A stretch of 64,000 nucleotides of DNA, from the NCBI RefSeq assembly GCF_040869045.1, contig NC_090322.1, forward strand, positions 180,124,672 through 180,188,671, written 5' to 3'. The notes beneath the pieces were generated by a model. It was not told the DNA's origin. It searched no databases and saw only the letters and a list, made by a program, of their open reading frames with translations. Position 1 is the first letter of the stretch. The number at the start of each line of letters is the position of its first letter. Shown one piece after another: positions 1 to 12,199 of the stretch. The translations under genes and the position numbers were made by a program. The DNA comes from Eurosta solidaginis (Eukaryota; Arthropoda; Insecta; Diptera; Tephritidae).

Positions 1-100
1 GGAACCTATAGCCAAATTTGGTGATGATTGAAGTGTGGGGAAATACGTTTCCATAGGTAACACACAGACACACAGAATTTGATTTTTATATATATAGATG

Positions 101-220
101 GCCTGGCACCTGATTGGGGTTCTTCCGTTTGGTCTTCAAATAAATTCTGGTAATACTATGGAAACATTCAGACTATGCGATAACTTTATTGAACGGCCAG
201 TTCAACCTAACCTAACCTCC
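101..220 (+). repeat. LINE 3' end fragment
   Basis: This is a short 3'-terminal piece of the RNase H-bearing LINE family seen almost whole at 39.75-45.15 kb. It shares the segment reading tcttccgtttggtc and the final ccagttcaacctaacctaac. A related piece lies on the minus strand near 29.9-30.03 kb. No coding capacity remains. Confidence 0.65.
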
Positions 221-577
221 TAACCTGGCGTGATAGTGTGTATCCGTAAAACGGCAAAAATTTGGTTTTTAATTCAATAAAAAAACATATTTTTCAACTA
301 AAAAAATAAAGTGAAATATGCCACTTTAAAAATCATTTTACAGCTCCAGCTAAATATTGTATTGACTTTCTGATTTCTGCATTTCAAAATCATAAGAGTT
401 CCAGTAACCTAGTTCCTTTATATCTTTCAATTTACCAGATAATAGCAAATATTTGAAATAATTAATCAGGAATTGAAAAAAGCTGTATTCATTACCAAGT
501 ACTAGTAAACAGTTATTGTACTTTACAATCAAATTTTTTAATTACCAAATAATTTTAATTAACCAATTACAATTACA
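221..577. other. AT-rich stretch, nothing recognised
   Basis: Intergenic AT-rich sequence between a LINE fragment and a SINE fragment. The only open frame is a 60-codon Asn/Tyr-rich frame on the minus strand, which has no supporting feature. Confidence 0.4.
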
Positions 578-890
578 AATTAGGGTGTGGTGCGTTCAAC
601 TTCCGAGCAAAGCAACGTCAAGGAACTTGGAAAAAATGTGTTCAGTTAGACAGAAGTTTTTCTAAGCGTGGTCGCCCCTCTGCAGTATTTTGCCAAGCAC
701 TCTGAGTGCATTTCTGCCATGAAAATCTTCTCAGTAAAAACTCATCTCATTTACAGATGCCATACGGGGTCGGTGTAAAACATGTCAATTTGAATGAAAA
801 ATTTAAAAGGAACACGACGGATATTGGAAGAGAAGCTCGTCCTTAAATCTCTTCAGAAGTACGACGCGTTTTGTATTAAGTATATTCATT
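578..890 (+). repeat. Degraded tRNA-derived SINE fragment
   Basis: The body aligns by eye with the SINE copies at 17653-18013 (plus) and 34686-35055 (minus): shared blocks include tttttctaagcg, tcgcccctc, atttctgccatgaaaa and ttggaagagaagctcg. The tRNA-like head is missing or eroded; only a weak B-box-like gcgttcaacttcc remains near the start. This is the most diverged of the three copies, so probably the oldest. Confidence 0.7.
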
Positions 891-1269
891 ACTGCTCTGT
901 TATTACAGCTCTATTGGTTTCCATAATGCACTCACAAAATTCATTGAATTTTTTCTTAAAATATCGAAAATGAAAAATGTATTTAGCTGAAAAAATTAAA
1001 AAAATTGACACCGCTATTTTTTTTTTTGTGCTATGATGTATATATCACAAATAAACAAACTGTTGTGTTTTTATTGAAAACCCCACAGCAGGGTATATAC
1101 TATTCAGTTCATCTCGACTAACACTTCCTTACTTCTTTATAATCAGTACACTTTGTCTCATAAATTTTTTAGTGTTGAGCAGTTTAATGAACGCTAAAAA
1201 GTTAAATTAGTTATAAAGTCACTTAAGTTGAGCTGAAATTTATGAATATATATCGCCATGCATATACAC
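891..1269. other. AT-rich stretch, nothing recognised
   Basis: No gene or recognised repeat boundary. Contains a T-run near 1018-1026 and otherwise AT-rich sequence. Confidence 0.4.
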
Positions 1270-1815
1270 TAGGGCGGGTCAAATTGTATGGGGAAAAATA
1301 CTTGAAGTGCACATCCAGTTTCTGAATCTATTGGTCATACTGAGTAATATTGTCCATGGGACCATAGGTCTGAAATGAATTTCGAGCCTCCCTAATTTTG
1401 TTGGAAAATTTGTTTTTTGTTAGAAATTTTTATTATTATTTTTGTTAGAAAATATTTTAGGCTATTTAAAAATTGGCTTTGCCATATCGAAAAGTAAAAT
1501 ATTTGTCGACTTTTGCAACAAATTCGTCGATTTTTCCCAAAAAGAAGCGCTAAAATGCGAAAAATAGTAGGAAAGCGCCCTATAGCGACGAATATTTTAC
1601 TTTTCGATATTGCAAATTCAATTTTTAAATAGCCCAAAATATTTTCTAACATAAATAATAATAAAAATTTCTAAAAAAAAAGAAATTTTGCTAATAAAAT
1701 TAGGGAGGCTCGAAATTCATATCAGACCTATGGTCCCATGAGCAATATTACTCAGTATGACCCATAGATTCAGAAACTGGGTGTGCCTTTTCAACAATAA
1801 CTTATACCCATCCTA
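1270..1815. mobile_element. Fold-back / long-TIR MITE, TA-flanked
   Basis: The left arm (about 1310-1520) and right arm (about 1590-1795) are reverse complements over nearly 190 bp with scattered mismatches. Shared stretches include agtttctgaatct, ctgagtaatattg, ggaccataggtctga, cgagcctccctaatt and atatcgaaaagtaaaatatt. The outer ends read tagggcgggtc on the left and, on the minus strand, taggatgggta, so each end carries a TA that could be a Tc1/mariner-type target duplication. It has no transposase, so a non-autonomous element is likely. The long hairpin could form a double-stranded RNA if transcribed. Confidence 0.75.
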
Positions 1816-2980
1816 ATATACATATACACACACATACATACTACACATGTAATACTTAAATATTTATTTAAGTTTTAAATATGCAAATATGGGCTTAGGC
1901 TAACAAATATGAACTTATGCTTGTAATAACTTATAAATAAATATTTTTGTTTTTATAAAGGGAAGGAAGTATGCTTAAGCATATACGCATACATATATAT
2001 TATAATAAATATGAGACCTATCATACATGTATACGTGTATGTGGCCACATACGCTTAGTGCCTACATTTTTCATATGCATGTAAATTGACCCTTTTTTTG
2101 TGTTGCTTCAAACTTCAACACAAATGAAAAACAATTTTGCCGTTACAGCTAGAAAAGCACATATACATGCACAGACGTGTATATATGTGAATATCATTAA
2201 CTAAGAGCCGTTTATTCTCTAGAGAAATCTTTGCAAAAGACGCACACGCATTTCATATTCATGTCTTATATAACCCACATACACAAACACACGTACACAC
2301 ATATATAAAAACCAGCTCGCATATGCAATATAAATGTGTATTTGTATGTACATATGTACATATGTCTAAAACACAATCAGGACATCATTTTAGATTCTTT
2401 ACAAAATCGGCCCCAAAATGCTACGTCAATATGAACCCCTAGAAACCTCTAGAGTTGTCACATTGACTGAATTGCAATTACTTCATTTGTGTGTAATGTT
2501 TGTTGTTGTTGTTGTTGCGTTTTCTTGTAACTATTTTGTGTTATTGCTTTTATGATGGTTTGCATAAATTTTTTTTTTTTTTTTTTTTATCTAAACCGAT
2601 TCTCTTTTCTTTGCGCTCTTGCGGTTTGTCTGACATTAACATTCGTAGCAATTGAGGCCTAAGAAGTTTGTGTATGAATTCCCTCAGGTCTATAAACCGA
2701 CTTTGGTTGATTTTGAAAAGCAAATAAAATAGAACAAAAAAGCGGAGAAAGAAGTAGAAATCAAGCAATAAAAAACAATAATAAACTAAAAATGTGAAAA
2801 CCAATTTGCCTTTTTGTACATTAGACTAACTCAGAAAAACAAATATGGGGAGTATGTATAATTTTGGTTTCTGCTGAGCTCTCCTGAGCAATTTTCTTCT
2901 CGGATATGTGAAATGTTTTCGTAGACTTCACTCGACCAATGACCTTGTCACCTCTTTATCTTCAAGTGAAAATGGACAAG
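1816..2980. other. Intergenic, microsatellite-like (CATA/GTT) tracts
   Basis: Contains runs of cacatacatac type near 1820-1850 and 2280-2360, a (GTT)n tract near 2503-2517 and a T-run of about 19 at 2571-2589. An 84-codon frame on the minus strand at 2550-2804 derives its N-terminal hydrophobic stretch and lysine-rich end from simple sequence and is not credible as a gene. Confidence 0.5.
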
Positions 2981-2981
2981 A

Positions 2982-3610
2982 AAACAAGTTAACTTCGGCG
3001 AAACCGAATTTTGTATACCCAGCTGTGTCTTCTTACATATATGTTAAGGTCACATTTATAGAAAAACAGATATCGTCTTTCATAAGAGCTCATAAGAGCG
3101 CTACTGTTTTAATAGCAAATTTCGAATAGTTCGATTTTTGTCCGACTTGAGGCACTTAAAATATTTTGGAGACATTTAATGAAAGAAAACACGCCGACGT
3201 ATTGTTCCTTTTTCCTAATTTTCGATATCAAATAAATGGAAATGGTTATAATCAGAATTCGGCCATTTTGAACACAAATATTTTTTGAGTTCAGATACGC
3301 TCACCTACAAAATTTGGTGAAGATATCTCAATACTTTTTCAAATTATTGTGTTAATAGACTGATGGAAGAACAGTCGGAAGGGTGGGTGTAAATAGGGCG
3401 ATGCTTTCAATTCATTTCGCCCATTTTTCCAAGAAACAGTTATTGTGATAAAAACATGTTATTTGGAAATTTTGCGAGAGTTCGTCGCATTTTGTTTCAT
3501 TTATGGCAGTGTAAGTAATATTGAATGGATGAAATGGGAAACTGTAATAGATACATGCCCATTTTTCATAACTTTTACTTTTCTTATTTTTTAATTTTAT
3601 TTTATTTATT
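2982..3610 (-). mobile_element. Degenerate INE-1-like (Helentron-associated) remnant
   Basis: The left end reads aaaacaagttaacttcggcg and forms a small hairpin (ttcgg/ccgaa), like the ends of the better-preserved copies at 34.4 and 52.64 kb. Internal segments such as gagttcagata, attgtgttaa, atttcgcccattttt and the acagttattgtgataaaaac block match the core of those copies. The opposite terminus with the inverted subterminal motif is not visible, so this is truncated. Confidence 0.55.
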
Positions 3611-3629
3611 TATAATTTTTACTTGGTGG

Positions 3630-4038
3630 GGCTTAGAGTATACCCGCGGCTGGTATGCCTATCGTAAGAGGTGACTAAAATACCCAAATATTTGAAATTG
3701 TTGTTTAGCGCAACCCTTTAAAGGGGTTTCCAGCTCAATTTCTAGATTGTCCAACCCAATTTCTAACCTCAACTACTATGGTGAACCCTGTTTCTTTAGC
3801 ATTCGAGGCCCTGGCGACACCAAGTTTTTCATTGAACAAGGGGGTGGGGCGGTATGGCTTCGAAGGTTCAATTTGTTCAGATTAAAAAGTTCCCGAGATG
3901 GTCGGGCTTGTACCTTATTGGAGCCTTTTAGCGGTACCTACCAGATCTATATTCGGCAAAGAACAATCAACATCGATAACATTTGCCAAAACCTTCGGGG
4001 ACTAGCTTTATCGCTCCAACAACAATAACAACAACATA
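3630..4038 (+). repeat. Retroposon 3' piece with CAACAA-type tail
   Basis: A block beginning gagtatacccgcggctggt and ending in aacaacaataacaacaac. Related blocks occur reversed near 33.23-33.73 kb, sharing (on opposite strands) the ccgagatggtcggg and ggtacc/gatctatattcgg segments. The simple CAA-rich tail suggests the 3' end of a non-LTR retroposon. The 93-codon frame running through it is probably incidental. Confidence 0.5.
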
Positions 4039-4123
4039 ATTTTTGCATCCTTTATATTAGTTTCGCTTTAGGTTTTCCTCGAAATTCAACGCTAAATTTT
4101 TTGAATATTGTAAACATATTTTG

Positions 4124-4700
4124 AGTAACTTCCCGGATAGCTATAGTCGTGAATCCTCGAAAACACTTCAGAACTCAACGACAATTTTGCACTAGAATTT
4201 TTGCGAGATCGTGAAATTTATAAAAATCGTCCTATTTGAAAATTGTGCTATCGAGCTTTAAGGAAATTTTCGATAATACAGAGATTTGAAACTTTGAACA
4301 AAGTTTCGGATTCTATCAAGTTACAATATTTAAGATAAAGAGTTTTCTAGATGGGACAGTGATTGAGATATTTGTAAAATCCATTTAGAACAACTGGAAT
4401 CTTTCGACTGATTTTTAAGTAACTTGCCGTAGAAAAGGAGTCTTGAAACTAGAAACATACTTCAGCACCCGCTGACAAAGCTGCATGAGGAAAACACATT
4501 TTCTCTTGGTGGAACAGAGATCGTGAAAATTTAAAAAAGTTTTCAATCTTGGAAATTTTGGTTTTGAGTTGAAAGGAAGTCCCCGATAACCTAGAGACAT
4601 GAAACTTTGAATTAAGCTTAGGACCCTGTTGGGTTTTTATATTAACTCGCTCATCACGTTTAATCAATGTCTCAGTCTTCGGTAATAAATTGTCGCATAT
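4124..4700. repeat. Two divergent ~294-bp tandem units
   Basis: Two units start at agtaactt (4124 and 4418). They share gagatcgtgaaa, a taaaaa..gt..t segment, ccgataa...agaga..tgaaactttgaa and a final t..gg.tt block in the same order, with many differences. A related fragment (aagtaacttcccgataagct) is seen near 48.67 kb. It looks like an old dispersed satellite-like repeat. Confidence 0.5.
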
Positions 4701-6619
4701 TTTCCATATTTAAAAATTTTGTTATAGATCCAGTTTGCTCGTTTTCGGACATGGGCCACTCAAAATCTTTCGGTACTGATAATCAATGTAGTGTGTCTTC
4801 CATCATTCTCTTATGCCAATACAAACATTCCCTGTCAAATCAAAGTTGTGTACAAGTACACGCTGGGTATAAAATAAGCTATATTTTTAAGGGGAAGGCG
4901 ATTTAGTCGCCACTACTTCGCATGCGCATTTCTCTGTTCTACTTTTCAGCATGCATCAATTGCGTCATAACTATAAAGACCATCTTGGTCACAGCAGTAC
5001 AACAATCTATTTTTCTGCACATTCGGAGAACTAAATTCTTAATGGAACGCTCTTCTCCAAAAACTCTAAGTACAGAGAGTATTTCCCTGTTAAAATGAGG
5101 GCAGTAAAACATTAGGAAGGACAGTGTCGACAGAAAGGATCTTCCTATATCCCACGCTTATGTAGATATTCCTTGAAGCCGCTCTGTCCGCTCAATATCT
5201 GTGTGATGTGGTAATTTAGTTCGCCGTGCTTTTGCTCGTACCATTCCACTATATTCCGAACTAGCATGAAGGTCCAACGCCCTTTTCTCTATTCTTCCCA
5301 CCGTTCTTGCCACTTAACTATTGTTCGCGACATTGGCTTTTCTTAGCATTTTTAGCATCTTGGTGCTGCATGTAGTATTATCGAACTGGTTGCGGGTAGC
5401 TTCAACTGGGCCGCCGATGTTAGCATTATTCGCGTTAGGGCTCCACTACCTCTAGAAACTTTCTCTCCCACAGCCCTGCAGTACTCCTAAAAAGTAGGCA
5501 ATCTGATTAGAAAAGCATGTGAAATGGTGACTACCAGTACTCGTCAGATTCATAAGTTATTATCATTTTTACGAATCTTTTGACAGTTTATGATTTATTG
5601 TTTCAGTGAAATTGCTTTTCAATACGTGATCGTATAACGCGATATGGGACAAGATTAGAAATATCACCAATTAATTTTAAAATAAAATACTTTTGAGTAT
5701 ATCACGTCATAGTTTTACTTCTAAGAATTAACTGGTAACGCGCTCTTGTTCTATCTGTACTATGTGAGTCTCTAACCGAGGGGGTAGTTCAACGTAACCT
5801 TGTCTAACTCATTATAATAGAAATCGTATTCATATCCAATATTGAGTCGTTGTATCGCGGTGTGCGTATGAGTACTTATACGTCATTTCTTACATAAATT
5901 GCAAAGTTGAAAGTGTCCACTGATGTGCATTCAGCACTAAAATTAAAAGTTAATATATCAGAAAAAAGGTAAAAAAATGAGTTTATAAAAACACCTTAAA
6001 CTAACTTTTTATGTCAATAGTTTCCTGATGAAGGTAACAAAGTAAAATTGCTATAATAACTTTGCAAACTGGTTTATCTACCGATATCCCTTGGGAAATG
6101 CCACACAAAAAATTTGGGAAAAAACATCTGGACTAAGTGTAACAACGCAAGGTGAATAAAAAATTAAAAATGTTTAGCTCTCTTTTTCATTACTAATTCT
6201 AAAAGATAATAAACCCAGTGTATCAACCTTACTGTGCACTGAATAAAGACTTATAATAAAAGCAGTCATATTTCTTTGAAAAGTATGCAATGGCGAAACC
6301 GTTTTAAGAATTCCTAATACGTTAAATTCCTTTTCTTCCAATACAAAATCTCAAGCTCCTGATTATGCCTCCTTTTTTTTTTTTTTTGATACTTAAGATG
6401 AGCTGGGATCCAATTTCAGGCCTTCGGTGATCTGTATATCTACAAAATAATGCTGAAAATATATCGACAACTCAGATAGAGATCGTCCTATATTGGCTGC
6501 TGTTCTGAAAGCACTTCGTTTTAGCAAACTTTAAATAATTCTTTCCCTCAAAACCTCATAAAAACGCCCCATTCCAGAATTTGCCGCAAAATCGCTATAA
6601 ATAAGCATATATTCAATAC
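4701..6619. other. Unassigned intergenic sequence
   Basis: No coding region or element ends recognised. Open frames are short and without domain features. A T-run sits at about 6372-6388. Parts could be very old repeats that cannot be recognised by eye. Confidence 0.4.
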
Positions 6620-6858
6620 ATGCCCAGCTTCAAATTAAGAGCTTTTAATATCCCTACGGTAAGGCATGGCCGTCTTAAAAAGACACCAAAATTCACAGAG
6701 GCGAAGGTTGGACGAGTAAGAAATCGCCCACGTGACAATCGGGCTCGTACCAGAAGGTTTTGGTGCCTCGGGCACACAGCAATCATATCCCCAAAAAGGA
6801 CACTCTACACTTTCCGTAATTTTCTGGGAAAGCTTTTGCTGTTACAGCAACAATAAAA
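6620..6858 (+). repeat. Possible degraded relative of the CAACAA-tailed retroposon
   Basis: The segment around caatcgggctcgtacc resembles gatggtcgggcttgtacc in the 3.63-4.04 kb block and it ends with a short cagcaacaataaaaa tail. The match is weak, and a chance resemblance cannot be excluded. Confidence 0.25.
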
Positions 6859-7851
6859 AGGCGTTTTTTAAGCAAAGTAAATACTTCATAGAAAATTTTG
6901 CGATAGCGTTTTCTTCCTTCTTGTAAGCCTCTAAATGAAAATAAACAAAATAGTCATATTATTTGGATTATTCACGTGACTCCAGCTACAAGCTTATCTG
7001 CTTCAGAAGTTATATTTTCAACACAGCTTACAAAAACAAAATGTACTGTAGACAAATAATTTTTAGTCATATAATTTAATAACGAACTGACATGAATACC
7101 CGAAATGGTTTGCTGAAATATTTTTTAATAAAACAATAAAATCTGAAATTTGAGGTGTTTGAACTGCCATCCGAGCTTATTCCATATCGAAATGCTGAGA
7201 TATTTTTATGTGAAGTTGCGCCAAAGATCTGACCTTAAAACGAGCTGCCTGTGTGACGATCATTTGCTTATGCCTCGCTAAAGTTGACGATTAAATTTTT
7301 TACTAAGTATCGCAGCGAATGGACCTAAAAGCTCTCAGTTTTAAAGCCCTCTAATCAAAACAGCTATATTCTTCCGATGATAGTTATCGATTCAGGAGCA
7401 TGGGAAGCAGTTGGTTTCTTCGCATAGCCTGGGTAATACGAAAGCAATTTGTTTGATTTGAGTTACCTGGCTGGTGGCGCTTTAAATTATGGTAGAATTT
7501 CAAAGGCATTATAGAGAATGCACCATGATAATCGCCATAGCTTTTATATAAAGTGGCTGCTCGGGCATCTTAAGATGCATTGAATCCTGATAGTATAGTC
7601 AAGCTTGAGTTGTATTCGCTATTAATGTGCCAGGAGCTGAGGAGAAGAGTGTTACTGCACCATCTCAAATGTTATATCTTTTAGCACTAGAACAACGAGA
7701 CTGTAGACAGACACTTGTCAGTATAAAAGAATCCCCACTAGGTTGACGGAGCTAGAGTACTATAGAACAGCTGGGTTCACACTTTGTGAACGGAAGGGAT
7801 GGGGAGGCTCCAATTTACACGGATTGGTTATTTCTTCTGCTTCACCATATA
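6859..7851. other. Unassigned intergenic sequence
   Basis: No feature recognised between the preceding repeat and the solo LTR; no open frame worth reporting. Confidence 0.4.
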
Positions 7852-7855
7852 ATAT

Positions 7856-8374
7856 TGTAACGAATTTACTGAAATTCCACTTATTCCAAATCTTCTGCTA
7901 ACGTTCGAATCACTAAACTGTTGAATAAATAACTCCAATATTGAATAATGCAAAAATGGCTTTTATTAAAGTACTTCACAATAACACTTACACTTCGCAA
8001 CTAATAGCTTGCTTAAACCAAATTGATCGTCGTGCCTCTACTGTTGCTGCCTTTTATACTCTGTGATTACTCGTTCGCATACTTCTAGGCGCTTCCAGAA
8101 TTTACTTAGTTACTGCTATAAAATTATAACTACAGATGCACGTACATAGCTTTTCATATGCGCGTGTATATGTGAGTGACACTTCCACAGATAATTGCCT
8201 ACTTTTGGGAGCATCTCAGATAAGATATATGCATGCGTTTGTGCGTCTCTTCTCCGCTGCTCGTATGGACATATTGGTAAACATAATGATTGATTTGCTG
8301 ATGTGCATACGAGTCACTGCTTAGTATCGGCTTAGAGATGACAGTACCCCTTAGTGTTGCTAATATTCGTCACA
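7856..8374 (-). mobile_element. Solo LTR, gypsy type, with 4-bp target duplication
   Basis: Read on the minus strand the 519-bp unit begins TGTGACGAATATTAG and ends AATTCGTTACA, giving TG...CA ends. It is flanked on both sides by atat (7852-7855 and 8375-8378), the 4-bp duplication usual for Ty3/gypsy elements. On the minus strand it carries a TATA box (gagtataaaaggcagc, about plus 8045-8060) and downstream an AATAAA polyadenylation signal (plus 7958-7967), in the order expected for U3-R-U5. No internal retroviral-like coding sequence adjoins it, so it is best explained as the product of recombination between two LTRs. Confidence 0.8.
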
Positions 8375-8479
8375 ATATTATGTTTTTACACATTCATTTC
8401 TGGGCATGATCACTATTTTTGATATGTGATTGTGGGTAGGAGATGTGGTAAAAATCCCACCTCAAATTAGACAAGCCTT

Positions 8480-9580
8480 AGTATGGGCGTTACCATACCA
8501 AGTCGTCATCTCTCTTCTTCTGGAACAGACAGTTACGCAGCACTTATTTCCACAGGACGAAAATACTACCTGATTCCGTATCCGCATTTTAAAGGGGCTC
8601 TTAGATTCACAATAGGGGTGGATGATTGGCGCGAGGCTGCCCAAATGGCGAACGAGGCAATACACGTGTACACGGATGGCGCCAAAGTAGCGGAAGGAGT
8701 AGGGTCTACGTTATACTGTGTTCATCAGGAAATAAACATTTTCTACAAGCTTCCAGATCACTGTAGTGTTTTTCAGGCACGAAACTCTCCTGAGGAGAGG
8801 CAGCCGTAACCAAAACAATAGAAACACTTGCAGAAAATAGCTTAAACTGCAGCCGCGTCAAATTTTATACTGACACCCAAGCAGCAATTAACGTAGTAAT
8901 TTCGCATAGCACAGCATCTAAAACAGTGTTAGAGTGTAAACAATCTCTGGAAAGAATCGGAACAGGAGAACATACATCTATATTGGGTCCTAGCGCATTT
9001 GGAAATAGATGGGAATAATAAATCGGATAAACTAGCTTAAAGGGTCGCATCCCTTGAAGCTAGCTCCAAAGACGTCTCAATTAGAATGGGTGAGTTTAAC
9101 AGAAGGCGAGACGTACACATGGTCGTACAACGAGGAAATATATATAACCATGTGCAGGGCTGTCGAATATCATGTGTAGGTCTTACAACCTTGCACTAAC
9201 AAAGTTAATTCTATTATTAAAAAGAGATCACTGTAGATTCATGAGGACTGCACTGTCTTCTGGTGTCATATGCCTTTAAGCTAGGCTTGGTCATTAATAG
9301 CAAATGTAAGAGGTGCGGGTTGAAGGAGGAAGTGAACGAACATGTTTTTTGCTCGTGCCCTGCGCTTTCCAGGGTAAGACTCCAGCTATTAAAAGTGATA
9401 CATCTGTCAGATCTAGAGGTAGCAAGTGGCATAGGTCTTAGATAGTTCTACCAATTGCCAATAGGACGCGGTTATTTTATAACCTGGGCCCTGGTTTTTG
9501 ACAGGGCTATTAGGTTTGTTCATTGGACAAACACTACGGACTCATTCAGTCTATGTGAGGTCCTCTTAGATCGGCAGGTT
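8480..9580 (+). pseudogene. LINE ORF2 C-terminal (RNase H) and 3' UTR fragment
   Basis: This 5'-truncated copy matches the RNase H end of the LINE at 39.75-45.15 kb. Translated frames show the RNase H start (IHVYTDGAKVAEGVGS), a later FYTDTQAAIN segment carrying the second aspartate, and a C-terminal zinc-knuckle-like CKRCGLKEEVNEHVFCSCPA. The frames are separated by stops and frameshifts (for example after 8807 and around 9040). The 3' UTR segment with tcagtctatgtgaggtcctc is present up to about 9570. It is a dead fragment whose protein could not be functional. Confidence 0.85.
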
Positions 9581-10213
9581 CTATTGTCAATGTGGCAACA
9601 TCCTCTGTTAATGAGTACGCACATATAAGCTCCACCATCTCTTCTTTGACTGAGCACTGTGCCTGCTTTGGCAACCATCACCAAAAATGGTTCTTATCGG
9701 AGGCTTTTATGCCCCAACCCAAAGTACATTCCGGCTGTGGGATTCCAACGAGTGAGTTTATGCTTTACATAAAGGAGGTTTTCTGTATCAGTACTTTACT
9801 GGTCCTCTTTTCAATTAAGGCATAATTTTTTGCAGCTGTTGCTGAAAAAACGGCACATCTAAAAGCTCTATAACTCTTATATTGTCAAAACGACTACACA
9901 TATCCAATTTTCATTACTTTAAAGAAAGATTTTCCACAAACCAATAAGCTTGTCATTTGTGCTGTGGCTTAGTGGTACTGGAAGTCTTAGTAAACTGCTA
10001 TATAGATCTTTATAACAATTTGGTACAACATCTTACAGTAAACAGCGGCACAAAATTATAGATTCATTATTTCATATTGTCGAAGTTTATTGTTTTTTTG
10101 TGAGTACAATTAGTATTCCGAACTATATTGTTTTAGTAGTTTGGTCGCTGTAACGGTCAGGAGTCGCTACGATTGAATTAAGGCTGACATGAATACTTTA
10201 AGTATTTATCTAT
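9581..10213. other. Unassigned sequence 5' of the Bel/Pao insertion
   Basis: Nothing recognised. This is the left flank into which the LTR element inserted; the last bases before the LTR are tctat. Confidence 0.4.
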
Positions 10214-10496
10214 TGTTACCGCCATGATTAACACTTAATGTGAACACGATATTAGTTGAATTCATTTGTAATATTAAACCTTGTACTTATTTAATGCAGG
10301 CTTGGAAACCCTAAAAGTCTATCTTCTCTCAGGCAACTCTGAACGAATGTCATATTCGGGCAAGAGTTGGTAATTGTCATCGTCACTTGATAAAAAGAGA
10401 GAAGAGAGGGAAGATAGATTAAAATTTTTAAAGCCTGCTGCGCTATTAATTATATTGTAAATTAATAAATAATAACGTTAAATTTAGCTTGCTTGA
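10214..10496 (+). repeat. 5' LTR of Bel/Pao element
   Basis: Starts TGTTACCGCCAT and ends AGCTTGCTTGA, 283 bp. The right edge is fixed by loss of identity with the 3' LTR (aaac versus ttat). It lacks a canonical CA end at that edge, so the true terminus may lie a base or two away. I do not see a clear tRNA primer-binding match just downstream. Confidence 0.9.
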
Positions 10497-10793
10497 AAAC
10501 AATATTCTTTCTCTTACTCCGTGAACAATTCTTTAAAAATTTTAATTGCGATTGGAGATTATTACTTGGATTAGCTATACCGACCAATCTTCGGTAACGC
10601 ACGTGCCGCCAAAACTTTGATAGAAAAATCGGCAACGACGAAGGCATTCGCAAGAATAAAATCCAATAAAATCAACAGCATCCGCATTTAAAAGCGTACA
10701 TTTTGTTTGCGAATCGATCCATTTGCGATTTAACGCTTGTAAACGCGTGTTCGTATTTCAGGAGTCTCAACTTAATATACTTCATCATCAAGC

Positions 10794-12100
10794 ATGTGCA
10801 TTTGCAATGTCTGCGGAAAAAAGGCAGATGCTAGTGGTACTGAATGTGCTGGAGTAGACGCTAGCGTGCAAGATCGCGACTGGAGTTGTGCTTCCTGTAC
10901 TCAGGCACCTAGTGTGAACGCACCACACACTTCTGCAAACGCAATGCAGCCCGCAACTACAACAATAACAACAACATCGGCTGCTACACCAGCACCAGCG
11001 ACCACATCGATTAATGCCAACCTCGAAAATCAGACCGATACTAGCTCACTAAAATTAGGCGCAGTACCACGCAATGCTATGAACGAACCTGGTGATCAAC
11101 AAAGGCTCATGCTGGCCCTGCTCGAAGAGCGAAGAGCCGCCGAGGAACGATTTATAGAACAAAAATATAACATACTTTCACAGATGAACAACGCTGGTTT
11201 ATCAACGTCGAATTTTTTATCATCGATGCAACATGCATCAAACAATGGGCCATCAAGTGCTCAAATAGCTGCAAGGCAAGCCATCACCAAAGACTTACCA
11301 ACGTTCAGTGGTGACCCGGAAGAGTGGCCGATGTTTATAAGTACATTCGACCACAGCACATCCGTCGCTGGGTTTTCAGATGTCGAAAACATGCTCCGGC
11401 TACAAAGGTGTCTAAAAGGGCGGGCACGTGATTTGGTGAAAGATTAACTTCTCTTGCCGGCGATGGTTCCGGATGTCATAAACACATTAAAAATATTTTT
11501 GGTAGGCCAGAACATATCTTGGAGAGGATGATCGACAAGGTACGAAAGCTTCCTTGTCCGAAAGATAAACTTGAGTCACTTATAGAATTTGCACTCGCGG
11601 TGCGTAACATCTGCGCGACAATGGAGACGTGCAAACTCGAAGCACATCTAAACAACCCAATGCTAGTAAAAGAACTTGTAGACAAATTGCCAAATCACCA
11701 CAAGCTCAACTGGGCGATGTATCCTCGGGACAATGTTTCACCATCCATCAAGGTATTCAGCGATTGGTTGTATCGTATAGCCGAAGCGGCATCAACAGTT
11801 GTGTCGCCAGCGTTTATGTACAAAACGGGCTCAATAAACACGCATAGTAGAAACGACAGCCGCGGATCAAAGACTCAGTCTAAAGAGGTTCAAAGCAACG
11901 TTATCGAGTCTCAACCAAAGCAGACCATGAAATGTATTGCGTGTGGCACATCGGACCATTCCGCTGCGCACTGTACACAATTTCAAAACGCATTGGAAAA
12001 AGAAAGGTGGAACATGGTGAAGGCCAACAAGGCTTGATATACGTGTCTCAAGAGTCATCGCAAAAGTTGTTTTTCAAAAAATAAGTGCGGCATAAATGGC
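10794..12100 (+). pseudogene. gag: Bel/Pao gag (broken)
   Basis: The first ATG at 10794 opens a protein with an N-terminal Cys-rich finger (CNVCGKK...CASC, residues 2-35), a Thr/Ala-rich linker, a charged helix with LALLEERRAAEERFIEQ, and the DUF1759-type core (LPTFSGDPEEWPMFISTF, about residues 168-185). This frame stops at 11445. The next codons still read on, then a 1-nt shift near 11497-11507 moves the protein into another frame, which runs to a TGA at 12035. That segment carries a zinc knuckle, CIACGTSDHSAAHC, near 11935-11976. In the family this protein packages element RNA in the cytoplasm. Here it could only be made as fragments. Confidence 0.9.
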
Positions 12101-12199
12101 TGTATGTTAAAACATCACCCGTTGCTTCACAGCGATCGTACACAAAAATCTGAAAACAAGAGCAATGATCAAGCAGTTGTAAGTACGCATCAGAGCGGC

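Noticed and set aside
8483..8809. Stand-alone small protein with RNase H-like residues
   Set aside because: It is the surviving piece of a LINE ORF2; flanking DNA matches the same LINE in order.
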